Below are positions 1 through 7,692 of a DNA stretch of 32,500 bases, one piece after another. This DNA comes from Symbiodinium natans (taxonomy: Eukaryota > Sar > Dinophyceae > Suessiales > Symbiodiniaceae), in NCBI GenBank assembly GCA_905221605.1, contig CAJNDS010002245.1, forward strand, positions 305,044-337,543, given 5' to 3'. Below the pieces are notes generated by a model. The model was not told the origin of the DNA and searched no databases. It worked only from the letters and a program-made list of their open reading frames with translations. Every line of letters begins with the position of its first letter. Within the stretch, counting starts at the first letter, position 1. Both the position numbers and the translations under genes were made by a program.

Positions 1-278
1 AGGGTCTTTCATGAGGGTTTAGGGGCTGCAATGCATGATCCGGGCTTAAAGTCGGGAGTTCGGTATTTCTTATCGAGCTCCTTCAAGGGGCTCTTGGGTC
101 TAGGTATCTCAGGGTAGTTATATCGTTCCGTGATGTGGTCCCTTACCTTCTTTAAAGGAGTTCTGAATTAAGGGCCCTCCAGCTTTAGAGCGTATATAAG
201 GGGTATATAAGCAGTCGCCTTTAGAGGGCCTATAAACCCTAAACCCTAAACCCTAAACCCTAAACCCTAAACCGCAAG
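1..278. other. Non-coding start of window
   Basis: No convincing exon is visible. The stretch is moderately AT-rich, contains direct repeats of a TATATAAG-like word near 195-210 and ends in a six-unit CCCTAAA tract at 234-273. Confidence 0.4.
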
Positions 279-364
279 AAGGTAGTTCCCCCACAAACAC
301 GCGGGACAAAATGCGGGACCCTTGTAGCAGCCCCGAGGTTGGCGGACAAAACCCTGAAAGAGAA
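279..364 (+). CDS. Candidate exon, product unknown
   Basis: An open frame follows a CGCAAG acceptor directly after a telomeric tract. It reads KVVPPQTRGTKCGT and later ADKTLKEK, then reaches GCCCTAAACCC, a possible GC donor. Both flanks are telomeric. Acceptor and donor are weak, so this is one of the less certain exons. Confidence 0.35.
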
Positions 365-448
365 GCCCTAAACCCTCAACCCCAAACCCCTAGACGTAGG
401 GGTTAGGGGTTAGGGTTTAGGAATTAGGGTTTAGGGTTTAGGGTTTCG
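364..448. repeat. Converging telomeric tracts
   Basis: Degenerate CCCTAAA units run into TTTAGGG units across a small palindromic centre near 391-408 (CCCCTAGACGTAGGGG), so the two arrays face each other head to head. Confidence 0.8.
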
Positions 449-681
449 CGTGTAGGCAAACCCGAAACACTAGCCCGTGAACCTTAAACCTTGCCCTTGG
501 AACTCTCAGCCCTCGGCCCTGAACCCTAAACCCGAGGCCCTGAACCCTAAACCCTAGGGAGGGGGGGCGGGGAGGTAGAGTGGGGCCCAATCGCGCCCTT
601 TACTAGACCCCACCCCAAAATGAAAATAATAAATATTAAATAAAAAAACAAAAACAAAAAATCAAAATGCCCTCAACCCAG

Positions 682-760
682 GCAAGGAGGAGAGCGCGAC
701 CTCCGAGGAGTTGCAGATGGCCGCAGAACACCTCGAGGCCCCTGCTGCGAAGTTTATCGG
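682..760 (+). CDS. Candidate exon, helix-like, product unknown
   Basis: The acceptor is CTCAACCCAG followed by GC; the donor is GG|GCTTCGGGTTTAGGG, so both junctions carry GC after G. The frame reads KEESATSEELQMAAEHLEAP, an amphipathic helix pattern of the Ala/Glu-rich kind that recurs in later exons. The downstream intron starts in a telomeric tract. Confidence 0.55.
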
Positions 761-839
761 GCTTCGGGTTTAGGGTTTTGGGGGTTTAGGGTTTAGGGTT
801 TAGGGTTTGCGTGTGGGGTCTACGTACCCTAAGGCTCCT

Positions 840-906
840 ATGTAGTACCTTTTTGGGGTAGGATACTCGAATCCCCTATAACTAACCCAAAAAGGAACTA
901 CATCAG
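840..906. repeat. Short inverted-repeat element M1, copy 1
   Basis: Terminal inverted repeats ATGTAGTACCTTTTTGGG and CCCAAAAAGGAACTACAT (one mismatch) enclose a 28 bp centre. Read as an intron it runs GTAGTACC...ACTACATCAG, with GT and CAG ends. A second copy at 15678-15741 matches over about 53 bp with a single mismatch. This fits a MITE-like or introner element. Confidence 0.8.
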
Positions 907-1283
907 GTAGGGTTTAGGGTTCAGGGTTTAGGGCTTAGGGTGTGGGACTGGGGTTTTTGGGTTTAGGGTTTAGGTTTAGTTTTTTTAGGGTTTATGGTTC
1001 AGGGTTTAGGATCAAGAGTCTCTGTGGTCTAGAGCTTTTGGGGTTGCATAGGGCATGGTGTACGGTTTCTAGGGTGTAGGGCAGTGGTTATCTCAGTACG
1101 CTAAACTTACCCTAAACCCTAAATCCTAGACCCTATATAAACCCTAAACCCTAAATCCTAAACCCATGTTAATTCAGGGCTTTGGGGTGGGGTCTAGCAA
1201 CTTTGGTGTCCGGGGCCCAGTGGATTTATGGATTTTGGGCGGCAGGGCATGGGCCTTGAAACTAGGACCCGGAGCAGGTCCGT

Positions 1284-1346
1284 TTTTAGGGTTGGGGTTC
1301 CCTTATAATCCCCTCAAAACCAAAAGGGTAGCCTTTTTGTTCCCAG
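1284..1346. repeat. Dispersed element M2, copy 1
   Basis: The stretch containing GGTTGGGGTTCCCTTATAAT and AAAACCAAAAGGGTA matches 12364-12429 closely. The similarity weakly extends upstream (CTAGGA...GGAG...GG in both). A third fragment at 32240-32262 shares AGGGTAGCCTTTTTG. Confidence 0.75.
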
Positions 1347-1374
1347 TTTCTTTTTCTGTTTTTTTTGCGGGGGA

Positions 1375-1400
1375 GGGGGGGGGGGGGGGGGGGGGGGGGG
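1375..1400 (+). repeat. Poly(G) run
   Basis: About 26 G with one A near its start, directly after a T-rich stretch and the M2 element. Confidence 0.9.
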
Positions 1401-1633
1401 TTGCTGGAGTGTTATGGCTCTGGGGCTTCAGGGCATTTTAGGGTTTTGGTTTAGGGCTTTAAACGCTCAACCCTAATCACCCTAAACCCTAAACCCGTAT
1501 TTGGGTTTCGGGTTGTCGGGTTCAGGTTTTGGCTGGTGGACAATTCGAATGGACAGGGATTCTGGGAGGGGGTTGATGGTAAACACATAGTGGTGTAAAA
1601 GCACCCGCGAACCGCCGTCCCAGGCCAATCGTA

Positions 1634-1742
1634 AATCCCTAAACCCTAAACCCTAAACCCTAAACCCTAAACCCTAAACCCTAAACCCTAAACCCTAAAC
1701 CCTAAACCCTAAACCCTAAACCGCCCTAAAGACTAAACCCTA
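1634..1742 (-). repeat. Telomeric tract, CCCTAAA
   Basis: About 13 nearly perfect CCCTAAA units with degenerate edges. It lies between a non-coding island and the exon candidate at 1773. Confidence 0.95.
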
Positions 1743-1772
1743 AGGTTTGTGTACCTGCTATGGGGGCTGCAG

Positions 1773-1862
1773 GGATCCTTTGGGAAAATCCCTAAACCTC
1801 TGCGACCACATGTGAGCCCCAAAGCCTTCATGGAACGCGAAGCCGTGACAACAAAGCACAGG
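1773..1862 (+). CDS. Candidate exon, product unknown
   Basis: The acceptor is GGGGGCTGCAG. The open frame spans 30 codons (GSFGKIPKPLRPHVSPKAFM, then EREAVTTKHR). It ends at AGG|GTTTAGGG, so the first telomeric unit of the next tract would provide the GT donor. The length is a multiple of three and both ends are phase 0. Confidence 0.6.
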
Positions 1863-1982
1863 GTTTAGGGTTTAGGGTTTAGGGTTTAGGGTTTAGGGTT
1901 TAGGGTTTAGGGTTTAGGGTTTAGGGTTTAGGGTTTAGGGTTTAGGGTTCAGGGTTTAGGTTTAGGGTTTAGGGTTTAGGGT
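1863..1982 (+). repeat. Telomeric tract, TTTAGGG
   Basis: About 17 TTTAGGG units with one TTCAGGG and one shortened unit. It follows the 1773 exon candidate directly. Confidence 0.95.
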
Positions 1983-2045
1983 GAAACAGCCTGGGCCTCA
2001 ACCTTTGCGGACGCGCGTGAGACTTGCGCACGCGGGGGGTCCCAG

Positions 2046-2142
2046 CCGAGGCCTTTGCTGCCGAGTCGCTAGAGCTGCTGCGGGAGAAGGCGAAGAAGGC
2101 CCTGGAGGAGACGAGTTTTCCAGAAGACCCACGGCCCCTGAA
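2046..2142 (+). CDS. Candidate exon, coiled-coil-like
   Basis: The acceptor is GGGGTCCCAG. The frame reads EAFAAESLELLREKAKKALE, a heptad-like charged helix, then TSFPEDPRPLK. Possible donors are GT at 2115 or GC at 2143. Telomeric CCCTAAA begins about 20 bases downstream. Composition resembles the Ala/Glu/Lys-rich exons at 682 and 21094-22489. Confidence 0.55.
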
Positions 2143-2164
2143 GCCCGAAACCCGAAAACCGAAA

Positions 2165-2216
2165 TCCTAAACCCTAAACCCTAAACCCTAAACCCTAAAC
2201 CCTAAACCCTAAACCT
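2165..2216 (-). repeat. Telomeric tract, CCCTAAA
   Basis: Seven perfect units between two exon candidates. Confidence 0.95.
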
Positions 2217-2232
2217 TATGTGTAGGGTTCAG

Positions 2233-2305
2233 GCCCTGCGGAGTTTGAGGCATCCTCGGCTTGCGCAAGCTCGGAGGCAGGCCTTGAAACGCTTTCATGG
2301 GCTTG
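2233..2305 (+). CDS. Candidate exon, frame unresolved
   Basis: The acceptor is GGTTCAG|GC and the donor is TTG|GTAGGG. Two frames are fully open: ALRSLRHPRLAQARRQALKR and PAEFEASSACASSEAGLETL. The second is more like neighbouring exons. A TTTAGGG tract starts within 12 bases of the donor. Confidence 0.5.
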
Positions 2306-2315
2306 GTAGGGTCTG

Positions 2316-2392
2316 GGGTTTAGGGTTTAGGGTTTAGGGTTTAGGGTTTAGGGTTCAGGGTTTAGGGTTTAGGGTTTAGGGTTTAGGGTTTC
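2316..2392 (+). repeat. Telomeric tract, TTTAGGG
   Basis: About ten units with one TTCAGGG variant. Confidence 0.95.
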
Positions 2393-2436
2393 GGGATTTT
2401 GGGTGATGTTGGGGGATTTGGGGGATTTCGGGTTAG

Positions 2437-2558
2437 GCGTTCAAATTTGCGGCGCCTCACTGAGTGCCGAAGAGCCGGTTGGCGGCTTTCCGGCCCTTCG
2501 TAGTCGACACGGGAGGACCGTGAGGCCTCGGTGTGGCAGCTGGATCATCCAGAGGCTG
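2437..2558 (+). CDS. Candidate exon, product unknown
   Basis: The acceptor is CGGGTTAG|GC. A 40-codon open frame follows, including SLSAEEPVGGFPALRSRHGR and CGSWIIQRL, ending at CTG|GTTTGGGG. A long TTTAGGG tract begins six bases further on. No family is recognised. Confidence 0.55.
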
Positions 2559-2563
2559 GTTTG

Positions 2564-2669
2564 GGGTTTAGGGTTTAGGGTTTAGGGTTTAGGGTTTAGG
2601 GTTTAGGGTTTAGGGTTTAGGGTTTAGGGTTTAGGGTTTAGGGTTTAGGGTTTAGGGTTTAGGGTTTAG
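2564..2669 (+). repeat. Telomeric tract, TTTAGGG
   Basis: Fifteen nearly perfect units, ending at TTTAGACGTAC. Confidence 0.95.
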
Positions 2670-3116
2670 ACGTACAACCAGAATCGTTACCTGAGCCTCT
2701 CACATTCCCTTTGAAATCACAGGCTCGCCGAACCCTAAACCTTATATAAACCCTAAACCCTAAGCCCTTTAGAACAGTCCTCCGATCCCAGATTACACCT
2801 CCTGCACCCCCCCCCCCCCCAGCGAGTTCGTTGGCCCCCTTGATGCACAGAAGCCCTCAACACCGAAACCCTACATCCTACTGGTCCTATCATTTTTGAA
2901 CCCTATAAGCCTATAAGCCCTCTGGCCTATGTCCTGGACTTGTGACGTGGAGGGGGGGGATATTCCAGATATTTTGCTTTTTGGCTTTGGGTAATGTAGC
3001 ACAACCTCCATGTGAGAACTACACCCTAAACCTCAAACCCTAAACCCTCAACCTCAAATCCAAAACCCTAAATCCTAAACCCTAAACCTTAAACCCGGCA
3101 CTTTGATCGACCCCAG
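2670..3116. other. Intron-like stretch
   Basis: It holds a short CCCTAAA stretch near 2730-2765, a run of 14 C at 2806-2820, an AT-rich stretch and a degenerate CCCTAAA block at 3023-3096. No exon with two good splice sites is seen. Confidence 0.5.
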
Positions 3117-3164
3117 GAGTCGGAGGAAGAGGAGGAAGACGAAGATGAGGAGGAATCCATATCA
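3117..3164 (+). CDS. Candidate exon, acidic stretch
   Basis: The acceptor is ATCGACCCCAG and the donor is TCA|GTGTTTAGGG. The 16-codon frame reads ESEEEEEDEDEEESIS, an acidic low-complexity segment. The donor sits at the start of a telomeric unit, and a ten-unit CCCTAAA tract follows at 3184. Confidence 0.5.
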
Positions 3165-3183
3165 GTGTTTAGGGTTTCTTGTA

Positions 3184-3256
3184 CCCTAAACCCTAAACCC
3201 TAAACCCTAAACCCTAAACCCTAAACCCTAAACCCTAAACCCTAAACCCTAAACCT
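3184..3256 (-). repeat. Telomeric tract, CCCTAAA
   Basis: Ten perfect units between exon candidates 3117 and 3306. Confidence 0.95.
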
Positions 3257-3305
3257 TACAAACCCAAAGGCATTTCATGCCGAAGTCTGACCTCTAGGGT
3301 TGCAG

Positions 3306-3392
3306 ACCTATGAGTCCACCCGAAGCCCGAAACACTTACACAACTGTTGGCACCCCGCTCCGCCCCGGACAATTTATTTGGGGCGGGGGAGG
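3306..3392 (+). CDS. Candidate exon, product unknown
   Basis: The acceptor is GGGTTGCAG. The 29-codon open frame reads TYESTRSPKHLHNCWHPAPP then RTIYLGRGR. It ends at AGG|GTTTAGGG, again using the first telomeric unit as donor. Both ends are phase 0. Confidence 0.65.
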
Positions 3393-3471
3393 GTTTAGGG
3401 TTTAGGGTTTAGGGTTTAGGGTTTAGGGTTTAGGGTTTAGGGTTTAGGGTTAGGGTTTAGGGTTTAGGGTT
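3393..3471 (+). repeat. Telomeric tract, TTTAGGG
   Basis: Eleven units, one of them shortened to TTAGGG. Confidence 0.95.
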
Positions 3472-3511
3472 CGGACCCCTGCCCTGAAGATGTTGACTCT
3501 AATCGCCCTAG

Positions 3512-3542
3512 CTCGTTTACATCCAAGACCCAACACTCATAG
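3512..3542 (+). CDS. Candidate small exon
   Basis: The acceptor is CTCTAATCGCCCTAG and the donor is ATAG|GCGTTCCC (a GC donor). The frame reads LVYIQDPTLI. It is followed by a run of about 20 C at 3551-3570. Confidence 0.5.
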
Positions 3543-3550
3543 GCGTTCCC

Positions 3551-3570
3551 ACCCCCCCCCCCCCCCCCCC
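3551..3570 (-). repeat. Poly(C) run
   Basis: About 20 C in a row, followed by degenerate TTTAGGG units. Confidence 0.9.
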
Positions 3571-3688
3571 CTTTGGGGTTTTAGGGTTCAGGCTTTAGGG
3601 TCTAGGGTTTAGGGTTTTAGGTTTAGGGCGCACTTTGGGGTTCGGTCTCAGGCCGCAAGTAGGGGTTAGGGCTGAAGCGCTTTCGCAG

Positions 3689-3774
3689 CAGCGCATGTCT
3701 TGGCCGGAAGAGTTCCTGAGCTAGAACCCGTGCTTCGCGCAAAGCAAGCATCGAAGGATTTCCGTCCCAAATCA
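3689..3774 (+). CDS. Candidate exon, product unknown
   Basis: The acceptor is GCGCTTTCGCAG. After two partial-codon bases the frame reads AHVLAGRVPELEPVLRAKQA and SKDFRPKS. A GC donor (TCA|GCCCGG) lies just before an in-frame stop at 3784. Telomeric tract is weak here. Confidence 0.6.
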
Positions 3775-3955
3775 GCCCGGTCCTAAAGGTTTTAGGATTT
3801 GAAGGTTGGGATGTTCCCGGTGTACTAGCAGTCCTTATCGCGATATAGTACCCCCGATTATAACCCTATTATGACTCTTAGTATAAGGGAGCATCTCAAG
3901 TTTAAGGTTCGAAAGGGTTAAGCCCTATAGCCCCTTACCGGGCATTAACATAAAG

Positions 3956-3982
3956 TAGAAGAGCGCGCAGCAGCCACGGAAG
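3956..3982 (+). CDS. Candidate small exon, weak
   Basis: After ATAAAG the frame reads EERAAATEE, then AGA|GTGCAATTTTTTT could be a donor. The Ala/Glu composition matches the other exons, but the size and acceptor are poor. Confidence 0.3.
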
Positions 3983-4050
3983 AGTGCAATTTTTTTGGGG
4001 CTGGGGGTTAATGTTTTAGGGCTGCCTAAGCTGATAATCTTGAACCCCAA

Positions 4051-4123
4051 GCCCTAAACCCTAAACCCCCAACCCTACCCCCTAAACCCTAAACCCTAAA
4101 CCCTAAACCCTAACCCTAAACCC
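4051..4123 (-). repeat. Telomeric tract, CCCTAAA, mixed
   Basis: About ten units with CCCCAAC and CCCTACC variants. Confidence 0.9.
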
Positions 4124-4159
4124 AAGCCTGATAATCCCTAAAGTCCTGACACCTTGCAG

Positions 4160-4213
4160 CCCCGAAGCCATTCAACTCCGTGCCCTGAACACTACGGAAC
4201 TCCACTATCAACC
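4160..4213 (+). CDS. Candidate exon, product unknown
   Basis: The acceptor is ACACCTTGCAG and the donor is AACC|GTTTTTGGG. The favoured frame reads PEAIQLRALNTTELHYQ; a Pro-rich alternative is also open. TTTAGGG-like units follow. Confidence 0.55.
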
Positions 4214-4420
4214 GTTTTTGGGTCCAGGGTTCAGGGTTTCGGGTTTAGGGTTTAGGGTATGGGTTCGGTCAGTATTTTTTTTCGGGAGTAAGCTGATGCC
4301 AAAACTTCGAGTGGTGTAGGGTTAGTGTCGGGGGTGGCCCTCTAACCGTGTTTGGCTTGTCGGGTTAAGGGTGTCTATCTTAATAATGATCGGGATTGTC
4401 GGGACTTAGGGTTTCGGATG

Positions 4421-4515
4421 CCCTAAACCCTAAACCTAAACCCTAAACCCCAACCCTAAACCCAAACCCTAACCCTAAAAAACCCTAAACCCTAAACCCT
4501 AAACCCCAAAAAACC
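4421..4515 (-). repeat. Telomeric tract, CCCTAAA, degenerate
   Basis: About 13 units of variable length (CCCTAA, CCCAAA, CCCTAAAA). Confidence 0.9.
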
Positions 4516-4523
4516 CATTCAAG

Positions 4524-4618
4524 TCGATGGGGACGGGTGTTCGGCCGACCCCGAAACAGCAGGAGGACGAGGAGGAGGTTGATCAAGAGCAGCTCGACCA
4601 GATCACGGGCTTACGAGG
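4524..4618 (+). CDS. Candidate exon, charged helix-like
   Basis: The acceptor is CCCATTCAAG. The open frame contains SMGTGVRPTPKQQEDEEEVD and QEQLDQIT. It ends at GC (4609) or at GAGG|GTTTAGGG (4619). It lies between opposed telomeric tracts. Confidence 0.6.
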
Positions 4619-4672
4619 GTTTAGGGTTTAGGGTGTTAGGGTTTAGGGTTTAGGGTTTAGGTTTTAGGTTTA
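4616..4672 (+). repeat. Telomeric tract, TTTAGGG
   Basis: About seven units with irregular spacing; it may supply the donor of the preceding exon. Confidence 0.9.
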
Positions 4673-4782
4673 ACGGTTTAAGGACTTTTCTTCCCTAAAC
4701 CCGAAAGTCCTCGGTGACTTTCGGGGGGAGGTTTTAGGGTTTAGGTTTAAAAGCAGTTTTTTTCTTCCTCAACTTGGGCAAG

Positions 4783-4824
4783 TTTGGACGCGATCTATGA
4801 TGGAACGCTGCTGCTGCTGCTCCC
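4783..4824 (+). CDS. Candidate small exon, weak
   Basis: A strong pyrimidine tract (GTTTTTTTCTTCCTC) precedes GGGCAAG. The frame reads LDAIYDGTLLLLL, of which the last part is a CTG repeat. No clear donor is visible before CCCTAAA begins. Confidence 0.33.
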
Positions 4825-4910
4825 CCTAAACCTCAACCCTAAACCCGAAACCCTAATCCTAAAACCTAAACCCTAAACCCTAAACCCTAAACCCTAAACC
4901 CTAAACCCTC
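4823..4910 (-). repeat. Telomeric tract, CCCTAAA
   Basis: About 12 units, the first half degenerate and the second half perfect. Confidence 0.92.
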
Positions 4911-4926
4911 ACCTCTAGTTGCCATT

Positions 4927-4959
4927 GAGACGGTTGTGCAGCTGAGGCACAACTGTCTC
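4927..4959. repeat. Hairpin
   Basis: GAGACGGTTGTGC and GCACAACTGTCTC form a 13 bp stem with one mismatch around a 7-base loop. It overlaps the acceptor of the exon candidate at 4942. Confidence 0.8.
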
Positions 4960-4989
4960 CATCGAAGGACAGCCTCCACTTCCATGAGG
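4942..4989 (+). CDS. Candidate exon, product unknown
   Basis: The acceptor is CGGTTGTGCAG and the donor is GAGG|GTTTTAGG. The frame reads EAQLSPSKDSLHFHE. The acceptor falls inside a 13 bp hairpin (4927-4959), which could mask or expose it in RNA. Confidence 0.55.
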
Positions 4990-5010
4990 GTTTTAGGAAA
5001 AGAGATGACG

Positions 5011-5061
5011 GGTTTGGGTTTAGGGTTTAGGGTTTAGGGTTTAGGGTTTAGGGTTTAGGGT
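5011..5061 (+). repeat. Telomeric tract, TTTAGGG
   Basis: Seven units just upstream of the next exon candidate. Confidence 0.93.
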
Positions 5062-5079
5062 GGAGGGTTTAGAAGATAG

Positions 5080-5168
5080 AGAAAAGTTATTTACTCGAGG
5101 GTTTCGCAACTTCTGGAGAGACTTGAGGAGAAGGGTACAAAATACGTGCCAATTCCTCCAAGAAGCAA
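5080..5168 (+). CDS. Candidate exon, product unknown
   Basis: An acceptor AGAAGATAG follows the tract. The open frame reads RKVIYSRVSQLLERLEEKGT then KYVPIPPRS, a helix followed by a Pro-rich turn. The donor is CAA|GTGAAGCC. A stop follows directly in frame, supporting the donor. A longer overlapping frame from 5060 is judged a shadow. Confidence 0.65.
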
Positions 5169-5797
5169 GTGAAGCCGGGCATCGAACTAGAAGGTCACAA
5201 CCAAAGCCATGCAATGTAGTGCATGTATTGCAGACGTTCTGGTTTTCTGTTTTGCGCTTCCGTATGTAAACATAAAGTCACCATAGAGTTCCATCACTGT
5301 TATTTCAGAATTACAGTTTATGGACTGTTGATTTCATATGTTCACCCTTATTGGCTGCTTATTCTCAGCAATTTAATGGATCTTAGGGTTAGGGTTTAGG
5401 GTCTAGGATGTTAAGTTTAGGGTGTAGCGGTTTACTAGACCCTAAACCTGATCCATGAATCTTAAACGCAGCTTGCTTTAAGAAATAAACGCCTCGATCC
5501 CTGGCCCGTCAAGACGAAGGCGTTTCCGAGGGGTTTGGGGTTTTCGGGTTTATAAGCTTTCGGGTTGCTTGCTTGTTTTAGAATAGTTGTTGAGGGTTTA
5601 CAGTTTACACTGCGTAGGGTTCGGATGCAGCGTCCCTCCGAGAGTATCCGATGCCCTAAACCCTAACCCTAAACCCTAAACCCCAAACCCTAAACCCTAA
5701 ACCGCCGGGCTCTGCTCAAAGCCTGGCGCAATCCCCAAGTTGCCTCTGGCGGCCCGCACGGCCACTGCCCCCCTGTGGCGCACGTCTGCCGCTGTAG
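5169..5797. other. Intron-like stretch
   Basis: An AT-richer region at 5230-5390 differs from its neighbours and lacks a clear exon. Degenerate TTTAGGG units lie at 5385-5440 and a CCCTAAA tract at 5654-5703. From about 5705 a GC-rich island begins. Confidence 0.45.
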
Positions 5798-5850
5798 AGG
5801 TGCAAAGCGACCCGCATGGCCACTGCCTCTCGTGGGCACGTCGGTGGGCC
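5753..5850 (+). repeat. GC-rich imperfect tandem duplication
   Basis: CCCGCACGGCCACTGCCCCC followed by GTGGCGCACGTC recurs about 58 bases later as CCCGCATGGCCACTGCCTCT and GTGGGCACGTC. Confidence 0.65.
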
Positions 5851-5880
5851 GTTAAGCCAGGAAGTTCATGTTGCGTGGTG
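5798..5880 (+). CDS. Candidate exon, weak
   Basis: After GCTGTAG the frame reads RCKATRMATASRGHVGGPLS and QEVHVAW before a stop at 5891. The exact donor is unclear. It overlaps a tandem duplication, so the reading frame may be fortuitous. Confidence 0.35.
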
Positions 5881-5961
5881 CTATGAGCCTTAGCAGCTGA
5901 ATGAGTAACACTTTACACGTTTTGGGCTACCTTAAACTCCCCCCAAAGAACTGAAAGTGTA

Positions 5962-5962
5962 C

Positions 5963-5993
<31 letters not shown>

Positions 5994-6007
5994 CGGGGGG
6001 GGGGGGG
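5962..6007. repeat. Poly(T) then poly(G) junction
   Basis: About 30 T, one C, then about 13 G lie immediately upstream of the longest open frame of the first half of the window. Confidence 0.93.
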
Positions 6008-6012
6008 CTTAT

Positions 6013-6675
6013 ATGAACTCAGCAACTAAGGAACGGTGCCACAAGACAGACCAGTCCGAGACATGGATCCAATTAGAGACTGTGGTGGAAAGCTTCGGCT
6101 TGTCTCTCCAACGCTACAAGAAGTCGTCTGGCTTGCTCAACTGGCTGGAGGAGGCACAGGGCAAGGTGCTTCTCCTGGCCGATTGGCGTGAAGCGAAGCC
6201 TTTGGTTGAAGGACTTGACCGCTTGGAAGCTCAAGGACGGCAAGACATCGAGGTTCGGCTGTGCATCGTGGCTACGTCAAAAGCGATCCATCGTCGTGCT
6301 TCACAGTGGGCCGAGACAATCCGGCAGGATGGCGGCATGGAGATTGTCGTGTTGGACGGCTTCTCATGCGAAGGCATTGAAGACTTCATCACGCAAAGCG
6401 TGGCAAAGACCCAATCTTCCTTCAACGTCCAGAAGAAGATGGGTGCTCCCTGTCCCATCTCCTACACCCAGGATGTCGGCCCCACTTCGTGGCAGCCACC
6501 GAAAGAACCCAAAGGAGGGCCCGGCAAGTATGACTTCGCAGCCGAGATCACTACACCTCTGTGTATCAGGCTGTCCTTCTCAGCCTTGATACGAACATTG
6601 CAGGACCCACAGAAGGCCACAAAGTTGGAGGAGATGATTCGGTGCACCATGTGGCAGCAGCTCTATGAGGATTGA
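6013..6675 (+). CDS. Uncharacterised 220-codon open frame, probable terminal exon
   Basis: A 660-base open frame ends in TGA at 6673. It starts at an ATG six bases after the T30/G13 run. Internal AG sites (CTCAG at 6022, CTAAG at 6030) could equally be acceptors, so it may be a last exon rather than a whole gene. Visible pattern: alternating strands and helices, with strand-like segments KVLLLADW, VRLCIVATS and MEIVVLDGF, reminiscent of a Rossmann-like or receiver-like fold. The C-terminal third is Pro/Gly-rich (QPPKEPKGGPGKYD), then a helix. I recognise no family. Shadow frames exist on both strands but have poorer composition. Confidence 0.6.
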   Translation: MNSATKERCHKTDQSETWIQLETVVESFGLSLQRYKKSSGLLNWLEEAQGKVLLLADWREAKPLVEGLDRLEAQGRQDIEVRLCIVATSKAIHRRASQWAETIRQDGGMEIVVLDGFSCEGIEDFITQSVAKTQSSFNVQKKMGAPCPISYTQDVGPTSWQPPKEPKGGPGKYDFAAEITTPLCIRLSFSALIRTLQDPQKATKLEEMIRCTMWQQLYED

Positions 6676-6771
6676 TGAGGCGCCAAGCCGAAAGGGCTCA
6701 TGGCATGCTTAGTCCCAGCAGTTTCCCTGCAAAGCCTGCCTGGGTTTCAACACCTTGCTCAAGGAGGGTAT

Positions 6772-6805
6772 TTTAGGGTTTAGGGTTTAGGGTTTAGGGT
6801 TTAGG
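6772..6805 (+). repeat. Telomeric tract, TTTAGGG
   Basis: Four to five units about 100 bases after the stop of the 6013 frame. Confidence 0.9.
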
Positions 6806-6821
6806 CCCTTTTCTCCATCAG

Positions 6822-6862
6822 CTACTCAGGCGCAGGGGACCTACAAGTTTTGCTCAAGAAGC
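6822..6862 (+). CDS. Candidate exon, product unknown
   Basis: The acceptor follows a good pyrimidine tract (CCCTTTTCTCCATCAG). The frame reads YSGAGDLQVLLKK and ends at AAGC|GTGGTGGG. Three AG sites in the same region leave the start uncertain. Confidence 0.55.
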
Positions 6863-6972
6863 GTGGTGGGAGGGGAAGGCATGATGTGTAGCTGCTGAGA
6901 TAGAGAGCTTACTCCTGACCTTCCAAGCAGTCAGGTGGGTCATCCTAAACTTTCAACCCCCCGAAACCCTGA

Positions 6973-7061
6973 AGGTTTAGGGTTTGGGGTTTAGGGTTTA
7001 GGTTTAGGGTTTAGGGTTTAGGGTGTGGGGTTTAGGGTTTAGGGTTCAGGGTTTAGGGTTC
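6973..7061 (+). repeat. Telomeric tract, TTTAGGG, degenerate
   Basis: About 12 units with TTTGGGG, TGTGGGG and TTCAGGG variants. Confidence 0.9.
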
Positions 7062-7065
7062 CCAG

Positions 7066-7124
7066 ATTACCCAAAATCCGACCCCGCCAGGCTACCGTAC
7101 TGGGTCAGCTAAACGAACACTGAA
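7066..7124 (+). CDS. Candidate exon, product unknown
   Basis: The acceptor GGGTTCCCAG abuts the telomeric tract. The frame reads [19 protein letters not shown], and the donor GAA|GTGAGT is canonical. No family is recognised. Confidence 0.65.
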
Positions 7125-7179
7125 GTGAGTCCAAGGTACATGCACAGCAGGAGTACCAAGATCATCCCCCTGGCAAAAT

Positions 7180-7429
7180 ATATATATATATGTGTGTATA
7201 TGTATATGTGTATATATATATAGGTATACTGTATATAAATATTTATATATATATAGGTATGTATGTATGTATGTATGTATGTATGTATGTAGGTATGTAT
7301 ATATATATACATATTTTTAGTTTTTTTTTTTTTTTTAAAAAAATTTCGACTTTTTCGTATCATAATATCGACAATCCAGATTGTTTCCTCGAAGCAGATG
7401 GGCATCTATATATATATATATATATATAA
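7180..7429. repeat. AT-rich microsatellite cluster
   Basis: (TA)n, (TG)n, a (GTAT)n block at about 7256-7297, a 16-base T run and a terminal (AT)n. Open frames on both strands here are pure repeat. Confidence 0.95.
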
Positions 7430-7539
7430 TACAGATATGAGCCTTACCAGGTGTTACATGTTGCCCAATGACTGTGAAACCCGAAACCCTAAAACCTAAG
7501 CCCTCAATCCCAAACCCTAAACCCCATCGGTTATTCTAG

Positions 7540-7579
7540 TTGAAAGTGCTTGACGAGCTTTTCACCTTCCACCACTTTG
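7540..7579 (+). CDS. Candidate exon, product unknown
   Basis: The acceptor is CGGTTATTCTAG and the donor is TTTG|GTTTTAGCG. The frame reads LKVLDELFTFHHF, after which the reading frame soon stops. Confidence 0.6.
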
Positions 7580-7692
7580 GTTTTAGCGTCTGAGGGATTA
7601 GGGTGTTAGTTCTTTAGGGGTTTAGTACAGGTTAAGGGGTTTGGGGTTGGGGGCTTGTGTTTTACGGGGTTTAGGGGCGTTATTTGCTTATT

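Larger units (their letters stand above)
761..1772. other. Intron-like kilobase with repeats
   Basis: No good exon is visible. It holds telomeric tracts at 766-809, 908-976, 1108-1166 and 1634-1742, two short inverted or dispersed elements (840-906 and 1284-1346) and a run of about 26 G at 1375-1400. An open frame of 91 codons at 1166-1441 is only telomeric repeat plus poly-G and is not credible. Confidence 0.6.

Noticed and set aside
1166-1441. Plus-strand 91-codon frame
   Set aside because: Runs through telomeric units, element M2 and poly(G); no splice context.
5170-5215. tRNA-like stretch
   Set aside because: No cloverleaf, no T-arm consensus in the right spacing.
6847-6858. Dinoflagellate spliced-leader relic (TTTTGCTCAAG)
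   Set aside because: It resembles the leader's 3' end but lacks one G and the rest of the leader, and sits inside an exon candidate. A weaker CTTGAGCCATG match at 19189 is also too short.
7109-7429. Open frames of 79 and 98 codons on both strands
   Set aside because: They translate AT and GTAT microsatellites plus a T run; composition is pure repeat.
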